Assembly: GCA_002327845.1 (NCBI GenBank)
Contig: DCUP01000006.1
Span: 62,001-126,000 of the forward strand
Source of the DNA: Patescibacteria group bacterium UBA2211
GTDB lineage: Bacteria; Patescibacteriota; Minisyncoccia; Minisyncoccales; Minisyncoccaceae
Length of the DNA stretch: 64,000 bases
Reading direction: 5' to 3'
Part shown: piece by piece, positions 41,397-49,343 of the stretch
Layout of the letters: each line of letters begins with the position of its first letter
Position numbering within the stretch: position 1 is the stretch's first letter
Notes under the pieces: generated by a model
Databases searched by the model: none
What the model saw: the letters and a program-made list of their open reading frames with translations, nothing else
What the model was told of the DNA's origin: nothing
Translations under genes and position numbers: made by a program

Positions 41397-41501
41397 TTAT
41401 TTTCTTTTCTTTGCAGTCTTCTTTTTTGCTGCCTTCTTTGCTGGTTTCTTCTTTGCTACTTTCTTTACAGCTTTTTTTGCAGCTTTCTTTTTTGTTGCCA
41501 T
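41397..41501 (-). CDS. Tiny lysine/alanine-rich histone H1-like protein
   Basis: A 34-residue frame on the minus strand, ATG at 41501 and TAA at 41397. The whole protein is built of Ala-Lys-Lys units (MATKKKAAKKAVKKVAKK at the start, ending TAKKRK), 19 lysines and 8 alanines. It resembles the C-terminal tails of eukaryotic H1 and bacterial Hc1-type proteins, which compact DNA. There is no other domain. The gene is well set between a hairpin downstream and an AT-rich region with TTGACA and TATAAT (22 bp apart, too far for a standard promoter). It is real by composition and phase, but its expression is inferred. Confidence 0.72.
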   Translation of the reverse strand: MATKKKAAKKAVKKVAKKKPAKKAAKKKTAKKRK

Positions 41502-41611
41502 TTTATTTTGAAAAAGTTTGATTTTTAATTAGTCGACCTTTTTCGTTACTCAAAAAATTATCTACTAATTATATTTTCGTCTTTATTAAAAAATTTGTCA
41601 ATAGTAAAATG

Positions 41612-42595
41612 CTAAAAAATTTTAATTTCTTCACTTAGATCGATTAAAAATTTTTCTTTCACTGATTTTTTTATTAAATTTATTAAATTTATAACATCAT
41701 CTGATGTTGCATTTTTTAAATTGATAATAAAATTTGCATGTTCATCTGAAATTTTTGCATCACCAATTTTTTTTCCTTTCAAACCACACAACTCAATCAA
41801 TAATCCTGCTGGAATAATTCCTTTTTCATTAAAACTTTTTAATTGAGGATAATTTTCAATAATATTTTCTTCTAATTTTCCTTGATAATTTTTAAAAATA
41901 GAACCAGCGGAAAACCCTTTTGGTTGCTTCACTATTCTCTTGTTTAGATTATCGCTTATTCTTTTTTTAATCTCATCTTCATTGTCTTTTATTAGGTTTA
42001 ACTCAGCAGAAACAATTAATAAATTATTATCATTTTTAAAAATACTTGTTCTATATCCAAAAAGACATTCCTTATTCTTCATCTTCTTTTCTAAAACATT
42101 ATTAGAAGAAATATCCAAAACATCAACACTTTCAATTGAATTAGAAATTGATTCATTGAAAGCACCTGCATTACCATTAATCGCACCACCTAGTGTTCCT
42201 GGTATTCCAGCTCCCCACTCAAGACCAGATAAATTTTTCATTTCAGAAATTAAAAAAGATAATGGAATGGATGTATCAACTTTAACAATCATACTGTTTC
42301 CATTTTCTTTTTTCTCAATATTAAAATTTTCTTTTAATAAATTTTCTGCTCTGTAAGCGACAACTAATCCATCAAAACCATTATCAGAAAAAAGAATATT
42401 GCTTCCACCTCCTATTACTAAGAAAGGAATATTTTCTTTATTTACTCTTTCAATTATTTTTTTTAATTCTTTTTTGTCAGAAGTTCTTAAAAAATATTTA
42501 GCTAAACCACCGATTCTAAAAGTAGAATAATTCTTAAGAGGAATATCTTTTTCTATTCTAGGAAAATCATTTTTTAATTCATTAAATACATCCAT
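41612..42595 (-). CDS. murB: UDP-N-acetylenolpyruvoylglucosamine reductase
   Basis: FAD enzyme of peptidoglycan precursor synthesis that forms UDP-N-acetylmuramate with NADPH. FAD-binding FLVIGGGSNILFSDNGFDG lies near residues 55-73, GAGIPGTLGGAINGNAGAF near 127-145, the catalytic serine in GFSAGSIFKN, and the C-terminal Glu in LSEEIKIF. Length is 327 residues. It shows that this organism makes its own cell wall. It ends a long run of minus-strand genes from 52 kb. Confidence 0.96.
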   Translation of the reverse strand: MDVFNELKNDFPRIEKDIPLKNYSTFRIGGLAKYFLRTSDKKELKKIIERVNKENIPFLVIGGGSNILFSDNGFDGLVVAYRAENLLKENFNIEKKENGNSMIVKVDTSIPLSFLISEMKNLSGLEWGAGIPGTLGGAINGNAGAFNESISNSIESVDVLDISSNNVLEKKMKNKECLFGYRTSIFKNDNNLLIVSAELNLIKDNEDEIKKRISDNLNKRIVKQPKGFSAGSIFKNYQGKLEENIIENYPQLKSFNEKGIIPAGLLIELCGLKGKKIGDAKISDEHANFIINLKNATSDDVINLINLIKKSVKEKFLIDLSEEIKIF

Positions 42596-42614
42596 ATTTA
42601 AATTATAACACGAA

Positions 42615-44492
42615 TTATTGTAATTGATTTATCTTCTTAACAACGTCTTCATCTAAAGGATTTAAATCAAAAGCTTTTTTGTATTCAACTAAAGCTTCGT
42701 CATACTTTTCATCTTCTTCTAATAATCTAGCTACTGCTACATAAATATCATAATTCTGAGGAGCTAGAGACTTAGCTTTCTCATATGCAACAATCGCTTC
42801 TTCTGTTTTATCTTCTATGAGGAAATTAGTATTTTCATAAACTAAACCTAAGTTCTGCCAACTTTGAAAATTATTCTTATCAGTATCGCAGGCAACTTTT
42901 GCCGCTGCCTCAGCTTTTGCAGCACTGTCTTTAATGGATTGCTTCTGCTCTTCTTTCTTGTCTCTAGTAGTCCATTTTTGTTCAAAATCTTCACTGGCTT
43001 TTATTAGGTACAATTGTGAGAGACCGACATAGTAGTCGCCTGACTTCCACAAACTTGAAGCTTTTTCCATTTCTGATATTGACTCGATAATCGCTCCTTG
43101 ATTATTAAAATTATTTATTGATTTTTGATAATGAATCTCTGCTCTATAATAATTTATAAAATTAAAAATAATAAATCCTAAAATGATAAAAAGTGAGGAA
43201 AGAACTATTTTAGCAATTTTTTGAGAAGGAACGTCGATAATTCTTTCTTGCCCTTTCTGCTGTCCATCCCAAAGACCTAGAGTAAAAAACAATAAAAAGA
43301 GGGTGCTTGTATCTATCCTGTAAAAGAACATTAATAGAGTAAGACAGAAAAGTGTCGGAAATAATAAATCCAAGACATTCACTGGATTATTTTTCTTTTC
43401 TTTTTTAAAACTTAAAAAATAAGTAAAACCTTGATAGTAGAAAAAAGAAATCAAAAGTAAGAATAAAAAAACTAATAGGAATCCTCCTGTTACGAAAAAA
43501 GTTAAAAGAGGAATAGATCCTTCTTTAAATATTAAAGAAGAATCAACCGTGTTAAAACTTTTATCCTTGTATAATGAAAATTGATAAGAATAGGTTGATA
43601 ATCCAGAACCGATAAAAAAGTTTTTAAAGCTTTCTCCTAAACTTTTTTCTGCTATGTTCCAGCTTGATTCATAAGAAAGTCTTGATTCGTTTACCTTATC
43701 AACAAAAGGATTAGGTAAAAAGAAAAATGATAAGAAAATAAGAATCAAAGAAAAAGAAAGAATTGTTTTTTTTCTTCTGAATACAAAATTACTCTCGAGC
43801 ATGCTTCTCCAAAAAACAAAAAACATTCCTATCGCTACAAAAAACCAAGAAAGCTTGAAATCTATTAATATTAGAGAAGTTAAAAGTAGAACAAAAAATG
43901 TTCCCATTGAAGCCACTCTTACAATATTATAAGACTTTCCTTTTCTAAAATATTCAAGATTATTAAAAACAAAAGAGGTTAAAATAACAAAAGCCATTGA
44001 AATGATAATTGCTGTTCCAGAGATACTATCAAAAACAACTGGACTCGTCCCTGTGAATTTCTTAATAATATAAAGGATTGATAAAACAGATGAACCAGCA
44101 ACAAAATATTCTAATATCTTTACAGTGCCCCTCCTTTTAATAGTACTTGATAGATAAAAAACTATAAAACAAGATAAGAATACTATTAAAGCATCGGCTT
44201 GAAATGGACGACCCCAAAAACTTAAAAATATGTTTTTAGAAAATAAAGAAGATAACAAGAGAGAGAACATTAAAAAAACCACTATTCTTTGCAGCGGACT
44301 ATCTCTAAAAGTAATCTTTTTTGAAAGAAAAATATTTAATAATAAAAGGAAAAAAATAGTAAAAGCAAAAACTAAAAGAAATGCTTTTTCATTTAAAACC
44401 TGTGAAACGTTTACTTGAGGAATGAAAAAAAATGGAAAAAAGAATACAAATAAGCAAAAGATGTTTTTAGATATTTTCTCAAGATTAATCAT
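42615..44492 (-). CDS. O-antigen ligase-like membrane protein with TPR tail
   Basis: A 625-residue protein with about 10-12 membrane helices in the first 430 residues, a long extracellular loop of the Wzy/WaaL type in the middle (SLGESFKNFFIGSGLSTYSYQF), and a C-terminal tetratricopeptide region (about 460-620, e.g. AIVAYEKAKSLAPQNYDIYVAVARLLEE). The layout matches O-antigen ligase/polymerase families that link glycans to lipids or proteins. The sugar donor is unknown; a role in glycosylating surface proteins is possible. It is 4 bp after the flavoprotein gene. Confidence 0.85.
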   Translation of the reverse strand: MINLEKISKNIFCLFVFFFPFFFIPQVNVSQVLNEKAFLLVFAFTIFFLLLLNIFLSKKITFRDSPLQRIVVFLMFSLLLSSLFSKNIFLSFWGRPFQADALIVFLSCFIVFYLSSTIKRRGTVKILEYFVAGSSVLSILYIIKKFTGTSPVVFDSISGTAIIISMAFVILTSFVFNNLEYFRKGKSYNIVRVASMGTFFVLLLTSLILIDFKLSWFFVAIGMFFVFWRSMLESNFVFRRKKTILSFSLILIFLSFFFLPNPFVDKVNESRLSYESSWNIAEKSLGESFKNFFIGSGLSTYSYQFSLYKDKSFNTVDSSLIFKEGSIPLLTFFVTGGFLLVFLFLLLISFFYYQGFTYFLSFKKEKKNNPVNVLDLLFPTLFCLTLLMFFYRIDTSTLFLLFFTLGLWDGQQKGQERIIDVPSQKIAKIVLSSLFIILGFIIFNFINYYRAEIHYQKSINNFNNQGAIIESISEMEKASSLWKSGDYYVGLSQLYLIKASEDFEQKWTTRDKKEEQKQSIKDSAAKAEAAAKVACDTDKNNFQSWQNLGLVYENTNFLIEDKTEEAIVAYEKAKSLAPQNYDIYVAVARLLEEDEKYDEALVEYKKAFDLNPLDEDVVKKINQLQ

Positions 44493-44496
44493 GATA

Positions 44497-45756
44497 TTAT
44501 TTTACACCACTTGCTGCATTCTGCCCAGCTACATATCCTGTAGTCCAGCACATTTGTAAATTATATCCTCCACAAGGACCATCCAGATTGATTGCTTCTC
44601 CAGCAAAATACAAATTATTAATTATTTTAGACTTCATTGTTTTTGAATCTATCGTTTTTAAAGAAATACCGCCATGAGTTGCCATGGCCTTATCAAAACC
44701 AAGAAGGCCGACAATACTAATTTCAATCTTTTTCATAAACTTAACTAATCTCATCCTTTCTTCTTTAGTAATATCGTTTCCCTTTCTATCAAAAGAAATA
44801 CTACTAAAATTAAGAATAAACGCAGAAAACTTTTCTGGAAAGAAATCATTCAAACATTTTAGAATATGTTTCTTTCTGTTTTTATTAAAGACAGACAAAA
44901 TAAACTTATCTAATTGTTCAGCGTTCTTGGTAGGAAATAAATCAATTGTCATTTTAACTTTTCCCTTTTCTAATAGGTCCCCGATTATTCTACTCATATC
45001 TAAGATTAACGGACCGCTAAAACCAAAATGAGTAAATAATATTTCTCCCCTTCCCTCGCTTTCTTTTTTTTGATTACAAAACAGAGAAATAGAAACATCT
45101 TCTAAAGAAATTCCCTGAAGACTTTTAGTCCATTGCTCTTTAGTTTCAATAGGAGTTAAGGCTGGCTTTGTATCAATAATATCGTGTCCTAATCTTTTAG
45201 CCCAGATAAAACTATCTCCCGATGATCCGGTACTGGGATAAGACCTTCCTCCTGAAGAAATAATGAATTGATCGGCTTCTATTTCTTTTCCATTCAATAA
45301 AGAAATAGAAGTAATGAGTTTTCCTTTTTTATTTACTTCCTTAACTTCTGAAGAAAACAAAATATCAACTTTGTATTTTTTCAATAAAGAAACCAAAACA
45401 TTTAAAATATCTTTGGCTTTTTCAGAAGCTGGAAATACTTTACCTTTTTCGTTTTTCAATTCTACCCCATTATTTTCAAAAAATTCCATTGTTTCTTTAG
45501 TTCCAAAAACAGAAAAAGGAGATAAAAGAAAATCTCCTTCCTTGCCAAATTTACTACAAAAATCACGAATACTTTTTTCGACGTGAGTTAAATTACATCT
45601 TCCACCACCAGTCATTAAAAGCTTAATTCCTATCTTTTCATTTTTTTCAATTAAAGCAACTTTTGCTCCCATCTCTCCTGCTTTAATTGCTGCTATCATT
45701 CCTGCTGGTCCTCCTCCAATGACAGCAATATCATATTTTTTTGAAACTTTTTCCAT
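44497..45756 (-). CDS. HI0933/BaiN-like NAD(P)/FAD-dependent oxidoreductase
   Basis: Flavoprotein of the HI0933 family. I use the ATG at 45756 (419 residues), 1 bp past the ychF stop; a longer frame overlaps ychF. The dinucleotide motif AVIGGGPAGMIAA is at about 11-23, GGGRCNLTH follows near 50, and the late family motifs HGGISLKTID and AGEAINLDGPCGGYNLQMCWTTGY are present. Its physiological substrate is unsettled. It has no obvious metabolic partner here. Confidence 0.92.
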   Translation of the reverse strand: MEKVSKKYDIAVIGGGPAGMIAAIKAGEMGAKVALIEKNEKIGIKLLMTGGGRCNLTHVEKSIRDFCSKFGKEGDFLLSPFSVFGTKETMEFFENNGVELKNEKGKVFPASEKAKDILNVLVSLLKKYKVDILFSSEVKEVNKKGKLITSISLLNGKEIEADQFIISSGGRSYPSTGSSGDSFIWAKRLGHDIIDTKPALTPIETKEQWTKSLQGISLEDVSISLFCNQKKESEGRGEILFTHFGFSGPLILDMSRIIGDLLEKGKVKMTIDLFPTKNAEQLDKFILSVFNKNRKKHILKCLNDFFPEKFSAFILNFSSISFDRKGNDITKEERMRLVKFMKKIEISIVGLLGFDKAMATHGGISLKTIDSKTMKSKIINNLYFAGEAINLDGPCGGYNLQMCWTTGYVAGQNAASGVK

Positions 45757-45757
45757 A

Positions 45758-46825
45758 TTATTTTCCACTTTTAATTTCAATAACGTCTCCGTCTTGAACA
45801 ACATATTCTTTTCCTTCTGTTCTAATCATTCCCTTTTCTCTTGCTGCAGAAAAACCTCCACACTCTATTAATTTTTCCCAATTAATTACTTCTGCCTTAA
45901 TAAATGTTTCTTCAAAGTCAGTATGAATTGCGCCTCCGGCTTGAGGAGCTTTATCTCCTTTATGTATTGTCCAAGCCCTTGTTTCGTCTGATCCAGTTGT
46001 TAAAAATGTAATCAATCCTAAAAGATCATATGACTCTTTAATTAATTCATTCATTTTTGGTTCTGGAGAAAGACCAAAAGATTCTCTTTCTTCGGAACTC
46101 ATATCTCCACTTTCTGATTCAGTCAAAACGTCCATAAAGATATACCTCCAATTATTTTTCTTGAACACTTCTAAAACATCTGGAGAAATATCCTTTTCTT
46201 CTCCATTTAACAAATACAAACGTGGCTTTGATGATAACAATTGATAACTTTTAATTATTTTTGTTTCTTCTTCATCCCAATTAAAATCAGATGGCATCTT
46301 TCCTTCTTTTAACAAAACCTCTACCTTCTTTAATACTTCTAATTCCTTAATCGCTTTTTTGTCTCCCGACTTTACTTCTCTTTCTAAAGAGTACAATCTC
46401 TTCTCAACCGTCTCTAAATCTTTTAATATCATTTCCATGTCTAATATTTCCTTGTCTTTTAATACGTCTATCGTGGGACGAGTATTAACAATTGTTTCAT
46501 TTTTAAAACAACGCAAAACATATACGATAGCATCGACTTCTCTAATATTAGCTAAAAATTTATTTCCTAATCCTTCACCCTTACTTGCTCCTTCAACTAA
46601 TCCAGCAATATCAACAAATTCAATCGTGGTATATATTTTCTTTGCTGAATGCGTTAATTCGGCCAATTTATCAACTCTGATGTCTGGCACAGCAACAACA
46701 CCGACGTTTGGGTCGATGGTGCAGAAAGGATAATTAGCAATATCCACTTGTTTTTTTGTAATTAGCTGGAATAGGGTTGATTTTCCCACATTAGGAAAAC
46801 CGACTATTCCGATATGTAATGACAT
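45758..46825 (-). CDS. ychF: Ribosome-binding ATPase YchF
   Basis: Obg-family P-loop protein that prefers ATP over GTP and binds the ribosome. GFPNVGKST is at 8-16, the altered specificity motif reads NGEE near residue 207 in place of the GTPase NKxD, and a C-terminal TGS domain ends EYVVQDGDVIEIKSGK. At 355 residues it has full length. It sits between the ATP-cone nuclease and the flavoprotein, each within 1-2 bp. Confidence 0.97.
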   Translation of the reverse strand: MSLHIGIVGFPNVGKSTLFQLITKKQVDIANYPFCTIDPNVGVVAVPDIRVDKLAELTHSAKKIYTTIEFVDIAGLVEGASKGEGLGNKFLANIREVDAIVYVLRCFKNETIVNTRPTIDVLKDKEILDMEMILKDLETVEKRLYSLEREVKSGDKKAIKELEVLKKVEVLLKEGKMPSDFNWDEEETKIIKSYQLLSSKPRLYLLNGEEKDISPDVLEVFKKNNWRYIFMDVLTESESGDMSSEERESFGLSPEPKMNELIKESYDLLGLITFLTTGSDETRAWTIHKGDKAPQAGGAIHTDFEETFIKAEVINWEKLIECGGFSAAREKGMIRTEGKEYVVQDGDVIEIKSGK

Positions 46826-46826
46826 T

Positions 46827-47648
46827 TTATTTTAATAATACCTCAGCTTCTCTTTTTAAACTTTCTAACTGTTTCTTTGGTATATTAACCTTTTTAGAGA
46901 ATTTATCAATATCAAGACTTAAAATTTCACAAGCGAGCATAATTCCTTCATTCTTAAATATGTCAGCTTGATAACCTTTAAAAGAAGGAAGAATAGTTAT
47001 AGGATATAGTTTGTTTCTATCAATTATATCCTCTAGTCCTTCATTTTTAGGATAATCCCATCCCAACAATCTTATTCCTTTACAGGTTGAATATTTAATA
47101 GCTTGATCGGTAAATCTAACATTGGTTACAATAAAGAAATTAAGATTACCATTAAGCTTTCCGCTATTTTTAATGTCATCTAAGACGGCAAATCCTTTCA
47201 AACAAACATTAATATCTATCTTATCTCCTCCATTGTTCCTATACTTACATTCTCCGACATAAGTAGTTCCTTCTTTCTCGGCTATAAAATCTGTTTCGTA
47301 ACTACTACATTTGCCAGATAATATTCTGCTTCCCTTGACTTTCATTCCTGATTTAGAAAGAACTTGTCTTACAAAATCCTCAAACACAAAACCAGCTGGT
47401 CCTAATTTCTTCATTCCCTCTTTTAGATTAAATCTTAAAGAAAATTGAAGGTTTTCTCTTTTTAACTTATTCTTAACTTTTTTAAATATTTCTGATGTCT
47501 TGATTCCGTCATAAATTTCTCCCTCTATTTCATTAGAAATATCTTTAGCTAAAAAAGCAGGAGCCCCTGCTTTGATTGCAGAATAATATACTTTTTTTAC
47601 AGAAAAGTTTTCCTTTTCTCCGTTAAGCTTTATTACTTGATAAGCCAT
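46827..47648 (-). CDS. ATP-cone domain fused to PD-(D/E)XK nuclease
   Basis: A 273-residue protein with an N-terminal ATP cone (about 1-85: YQVIKLNGEKENFSVKKV, AIKAG) as found in NrdR and ribonucleotide reductase, joined to a restriction-endonuclease-like domain. The nuclease core reads ETDFIA...YVGECKY with Asp120, Glu133 and Lys135, a complete PD-(D/E)XK set, and Glu90 upstream. The combination suggests a DNA nuclease gated by ATP/dATP level. ATG at 47648 is preferred to a TTG three codons before. Thymidine kinase and MazG lie upstream. Biological target unknown. Confidence 0.82.
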   Translation of the reverse strand: MAYQVIKLNGEKENFSVKKVYYSAIKAGAPAFLAKDISNEIEGEIYDGIKTSEIFKKVKNKLKRENLQFSLRFNLKEGMKKLGPAGFVFEDFVRQVLSKSGMKVKGSRILSGKCSSYETDFIAEKEGTTYVGECKYRNNGGDKIDINVCLKGFAVLDDIKNSGKLNGNLNFFIVTNVRFTDQAIKYSTCKGIRLLGWDYPKNEGLEDIIDRNKLYPITILPSFKGYQADIFKNEGIMLACEILSLDIDKFSKKVNIPKKQLESLKREAEVLLK

Positions 47649-47649
47649 A

Positions 47650-47928
47650 TTATTCAAACTTTGATTTAATATTTTCTTTTACTCTCTCGTATTTATTTTT
47701 AATTCCTTTAACTTTAAAACTCAATCTAATGTATTGTAATCCAAAAAGAATAATAATTATTCCGACAAAATAAGCAAATATCTTTAAAGCTTCTTCTGGC
47801 CAAGCTATAAAAGAAAGACCAAGAGCTATAGCTACTAAACCATTCAAGAATACAAGCCACCAATTTCCACTTACTTCTTTAACATAATTATCTACTACAT
47901 TAATTACGAAAAAATTTGATTTTTCCAT
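47650..47928 (-). CDS. DUF308/HdeD-like small membrane protein
   Basis: A 92-residue protein with two or three membrane helices in the pattern of DUF308: NWWLVFLNGLVAIALGLSFIAWPEEALKIFAYFVGIIIILFG, then a basic tail. HdeD-like proteins are linked to acid stress but the function is not known. It is 7 bp after tdk and 1 bp before the ATP-cone nuclease. Confidence 0.82.
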   Translation of the reverse strand: MEKSNFFVINVVDNYVKEVSGNWWLVFLNGLVAIALGLSFIAWPEEALKIFAYFVGIIIILFGLQYIRLSFKVKGIKNKYERVKENIKSKFE

Positions 47929-47935
47929 ATATTTT

Positions 47936-48490
47936 TTAATTACTTCTTATATTATGAAAACATTTTCTACAAACAGGAACATATGTATAAGTTCCATCTT
48001 CAGGAACTACAGATGGAACACCGTCAATAATTATTTTACCATCCTTAAAGATTGAAGTGTAAACCGCATTCGGTTCTTTACAAATCTCGCAAACTGATCT
48101 TTTAAACTTAACTTCTTTAGGGCCTAGTTCCATCAACTTCTTAACTATCCCAAACATTTCTCCTTTGTAATCCATATCTAATCCAGAAACAAAAACTTTA
48201 ACATCTCTATTTAGCAACTCTTTAATTGCACCAACATCTTTCTCGTCAAACATATGAACCTCATCAATTCCGACAACCCTAGCCTCTTCATTAAGAATAT
48301 CATTAAGAGAAGATATCTTTTTGCAACTAATAGATAGTCCAGTTCTTGACCACATACTTTCATTTCTCACGTCTTTAATCGGCTGATAAACTTGAAAAGG
48401 AATATTAGTATACTGCAAATGATTAAAAAGACTAATCATCTCTAAAGACTTTCCGCTCTTCATTGGGCCGATTATCAATGTTAAATTCAT
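47936..48490 (-). CDS. tdk: Thymidine kinase (type II)
   Basis: Phosphorylates thymidine to dTMP in salvage. P-loop GPMKSGKS at 8-15, the Walker B region VGIDEVHMFD, and four zinc cysteines (VCEIC, VCRKC) are all present. Length of 184 residues is typical for the TK1-like family. Salvage agrees with a symbiotic life, and the thymidylate synthase-like gene at 3.7 kb would offer a second route to dTMP. Confidence 0.97.
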   Translation of the reverse strand: MNLTLIIGPMKSGKSLEMISLFNHLQYTNIPFQVYQPIKDVRNESMWSRTGLSISCKKISSLNDILNEEARVVGIDEVHMFDEKDVGAIKELLNRDVKVFVSGLDMDYKGEMFGIVKKLMELGPKEVKFKRSVCEICKEPNAVYTSIFKDGKIIIDGVPSVVPEDGTYTYVPVCRKCFHNIRSN

Positions 48491-48492
48491 GC

Positions 48493-48822
48493 CTATCTAT
48501 TATCTCCACTTCCATGAAGTTCATTTCTCTGTTGTCTTGATTGTAATTTTTCCAAATTCTTTTGGGCAACATCTTCTAAGGAAATTTTTAGTTCTTTTGA
48601 TAAATTAGCAACATACCACAAAACATCTCCTAGTTCTTTTGTTATTTCTTCTTTTTTTTCTTCTGAAACTATTCCATTACCATCTCTAATAACTTTCTTT
48701 ATTTTTTCGGCCACCTCTCCTGCTTCTCCAGCTAAACCAAGTGTTGGATAAATAAAATTATTATCTTTGTTTGGATAGATAGCTGTCTTTCTTGCTTCTT
48801 CCTGGTATTCTTGAAATGTCAT
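48493..48822 (-). CDS. MazG-like nucleotide pyrophosphohydrolase
   Basis: All-alpha NTP pyrophosphatase that would clear non-canonical or excess nucleotides, e.g. dUTP or dCTP. The ATG at 48822 gives 109 residues starting MTFQEYQEEARKT; upstream sequence only adds an unlikely tail overlapping the previous gene. The metal motifs are GLAGEAGEVAEKIKK and ITKELGDVLWYVANL. It is 2 bp before tdk, fitting a nucleotide-pool function. Confidence 0.9.
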   Translation of the reverse strand: MTFQEYQEEARKTAIYPNKDNNFIYPTLGLAGEAGEVAEKIKKVIRDGNGIVSEEKKEEITKELGDVLWYVANLSKELKISLEDVAQKNLEKLQSRQQRNELHGSGDNR

Positions 48823-48829
48823 ATTTATA

Positions 48830-49342
48830 TTAATTATTATTTTTATAATTTCTGCCAATTATGAAATAAGCAATGATTCCTCCCATTAAAGCTGTAATTA
48901 ATTGAGGATAGCTCATCATTACCGCTATCTTGTCTGCAATAGCTTGTTTAACAAAAAAACTAATTAAGAAGTTACTTACTAAGAATAAAAATGAAAACTT
49001 TAATAGCGCGGCCGGAATCAAACCTAAAAAGAAATTATTCTTTCTTAGTAGACTGAATATGTATACTAATAAAAAGTTTCCCATTATTATAAAGGGAACC
49101 ATCGGAGCCATAACCATAGGTAATAAACCAAACATTAAGGAAATTACACTTGGTAAAAAACAAAGTAAGGTTGCTCCTCTCATTCCCAATAAAACAACTG
49201 ATATTAAAAGCGATGCATTAACTATTGTTCCTGTTATTATTTGATTATTTATCATTGGTGCAAAACAAACGATAAGAAGCAAAACAAAAAATTGCACTAA
49301 AGATAATACTATTTTTTTGTCTAATGATAATGCCTGTTCCAT
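48830..49342 (-). CDS. Small membrane protein linked to the [FeFe] hydrogenase
   Basis: A 170-residue protein with five or six membrane helices and no signal peptide. The layout resembles S components of ECF transporters: an initial amphipathic stretch, GATLLCFLPSVISLMFGLLP, then MGNFLLVYIFSLLRKN. Similar small proteins are found next to [FeFe] hydrogenases in related genomes as I recall, hence they are sometimes misnamed iron hydrogenase. It may import a cofactor or metal. It starts 1 bp after the hydrogenase gene. Confidence 0.7.
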   Translation of the reverse strand: MEQALSLDKKIVLSLVQFFVLLLIVCFAPMINNQIITGTIVNASLLISVVLLGMRGATLLCFLPSVISLMFGLLPMVMAPMVPFIIMGNFLLVYIFSLLRKNNFFLGLIPAALLKFSFLFLVSNFLISFFVKQAIADKIAVMMSYPQLITALMGGIIAYFIIGRNYKNNN

Positions 49343-49343
49343 A

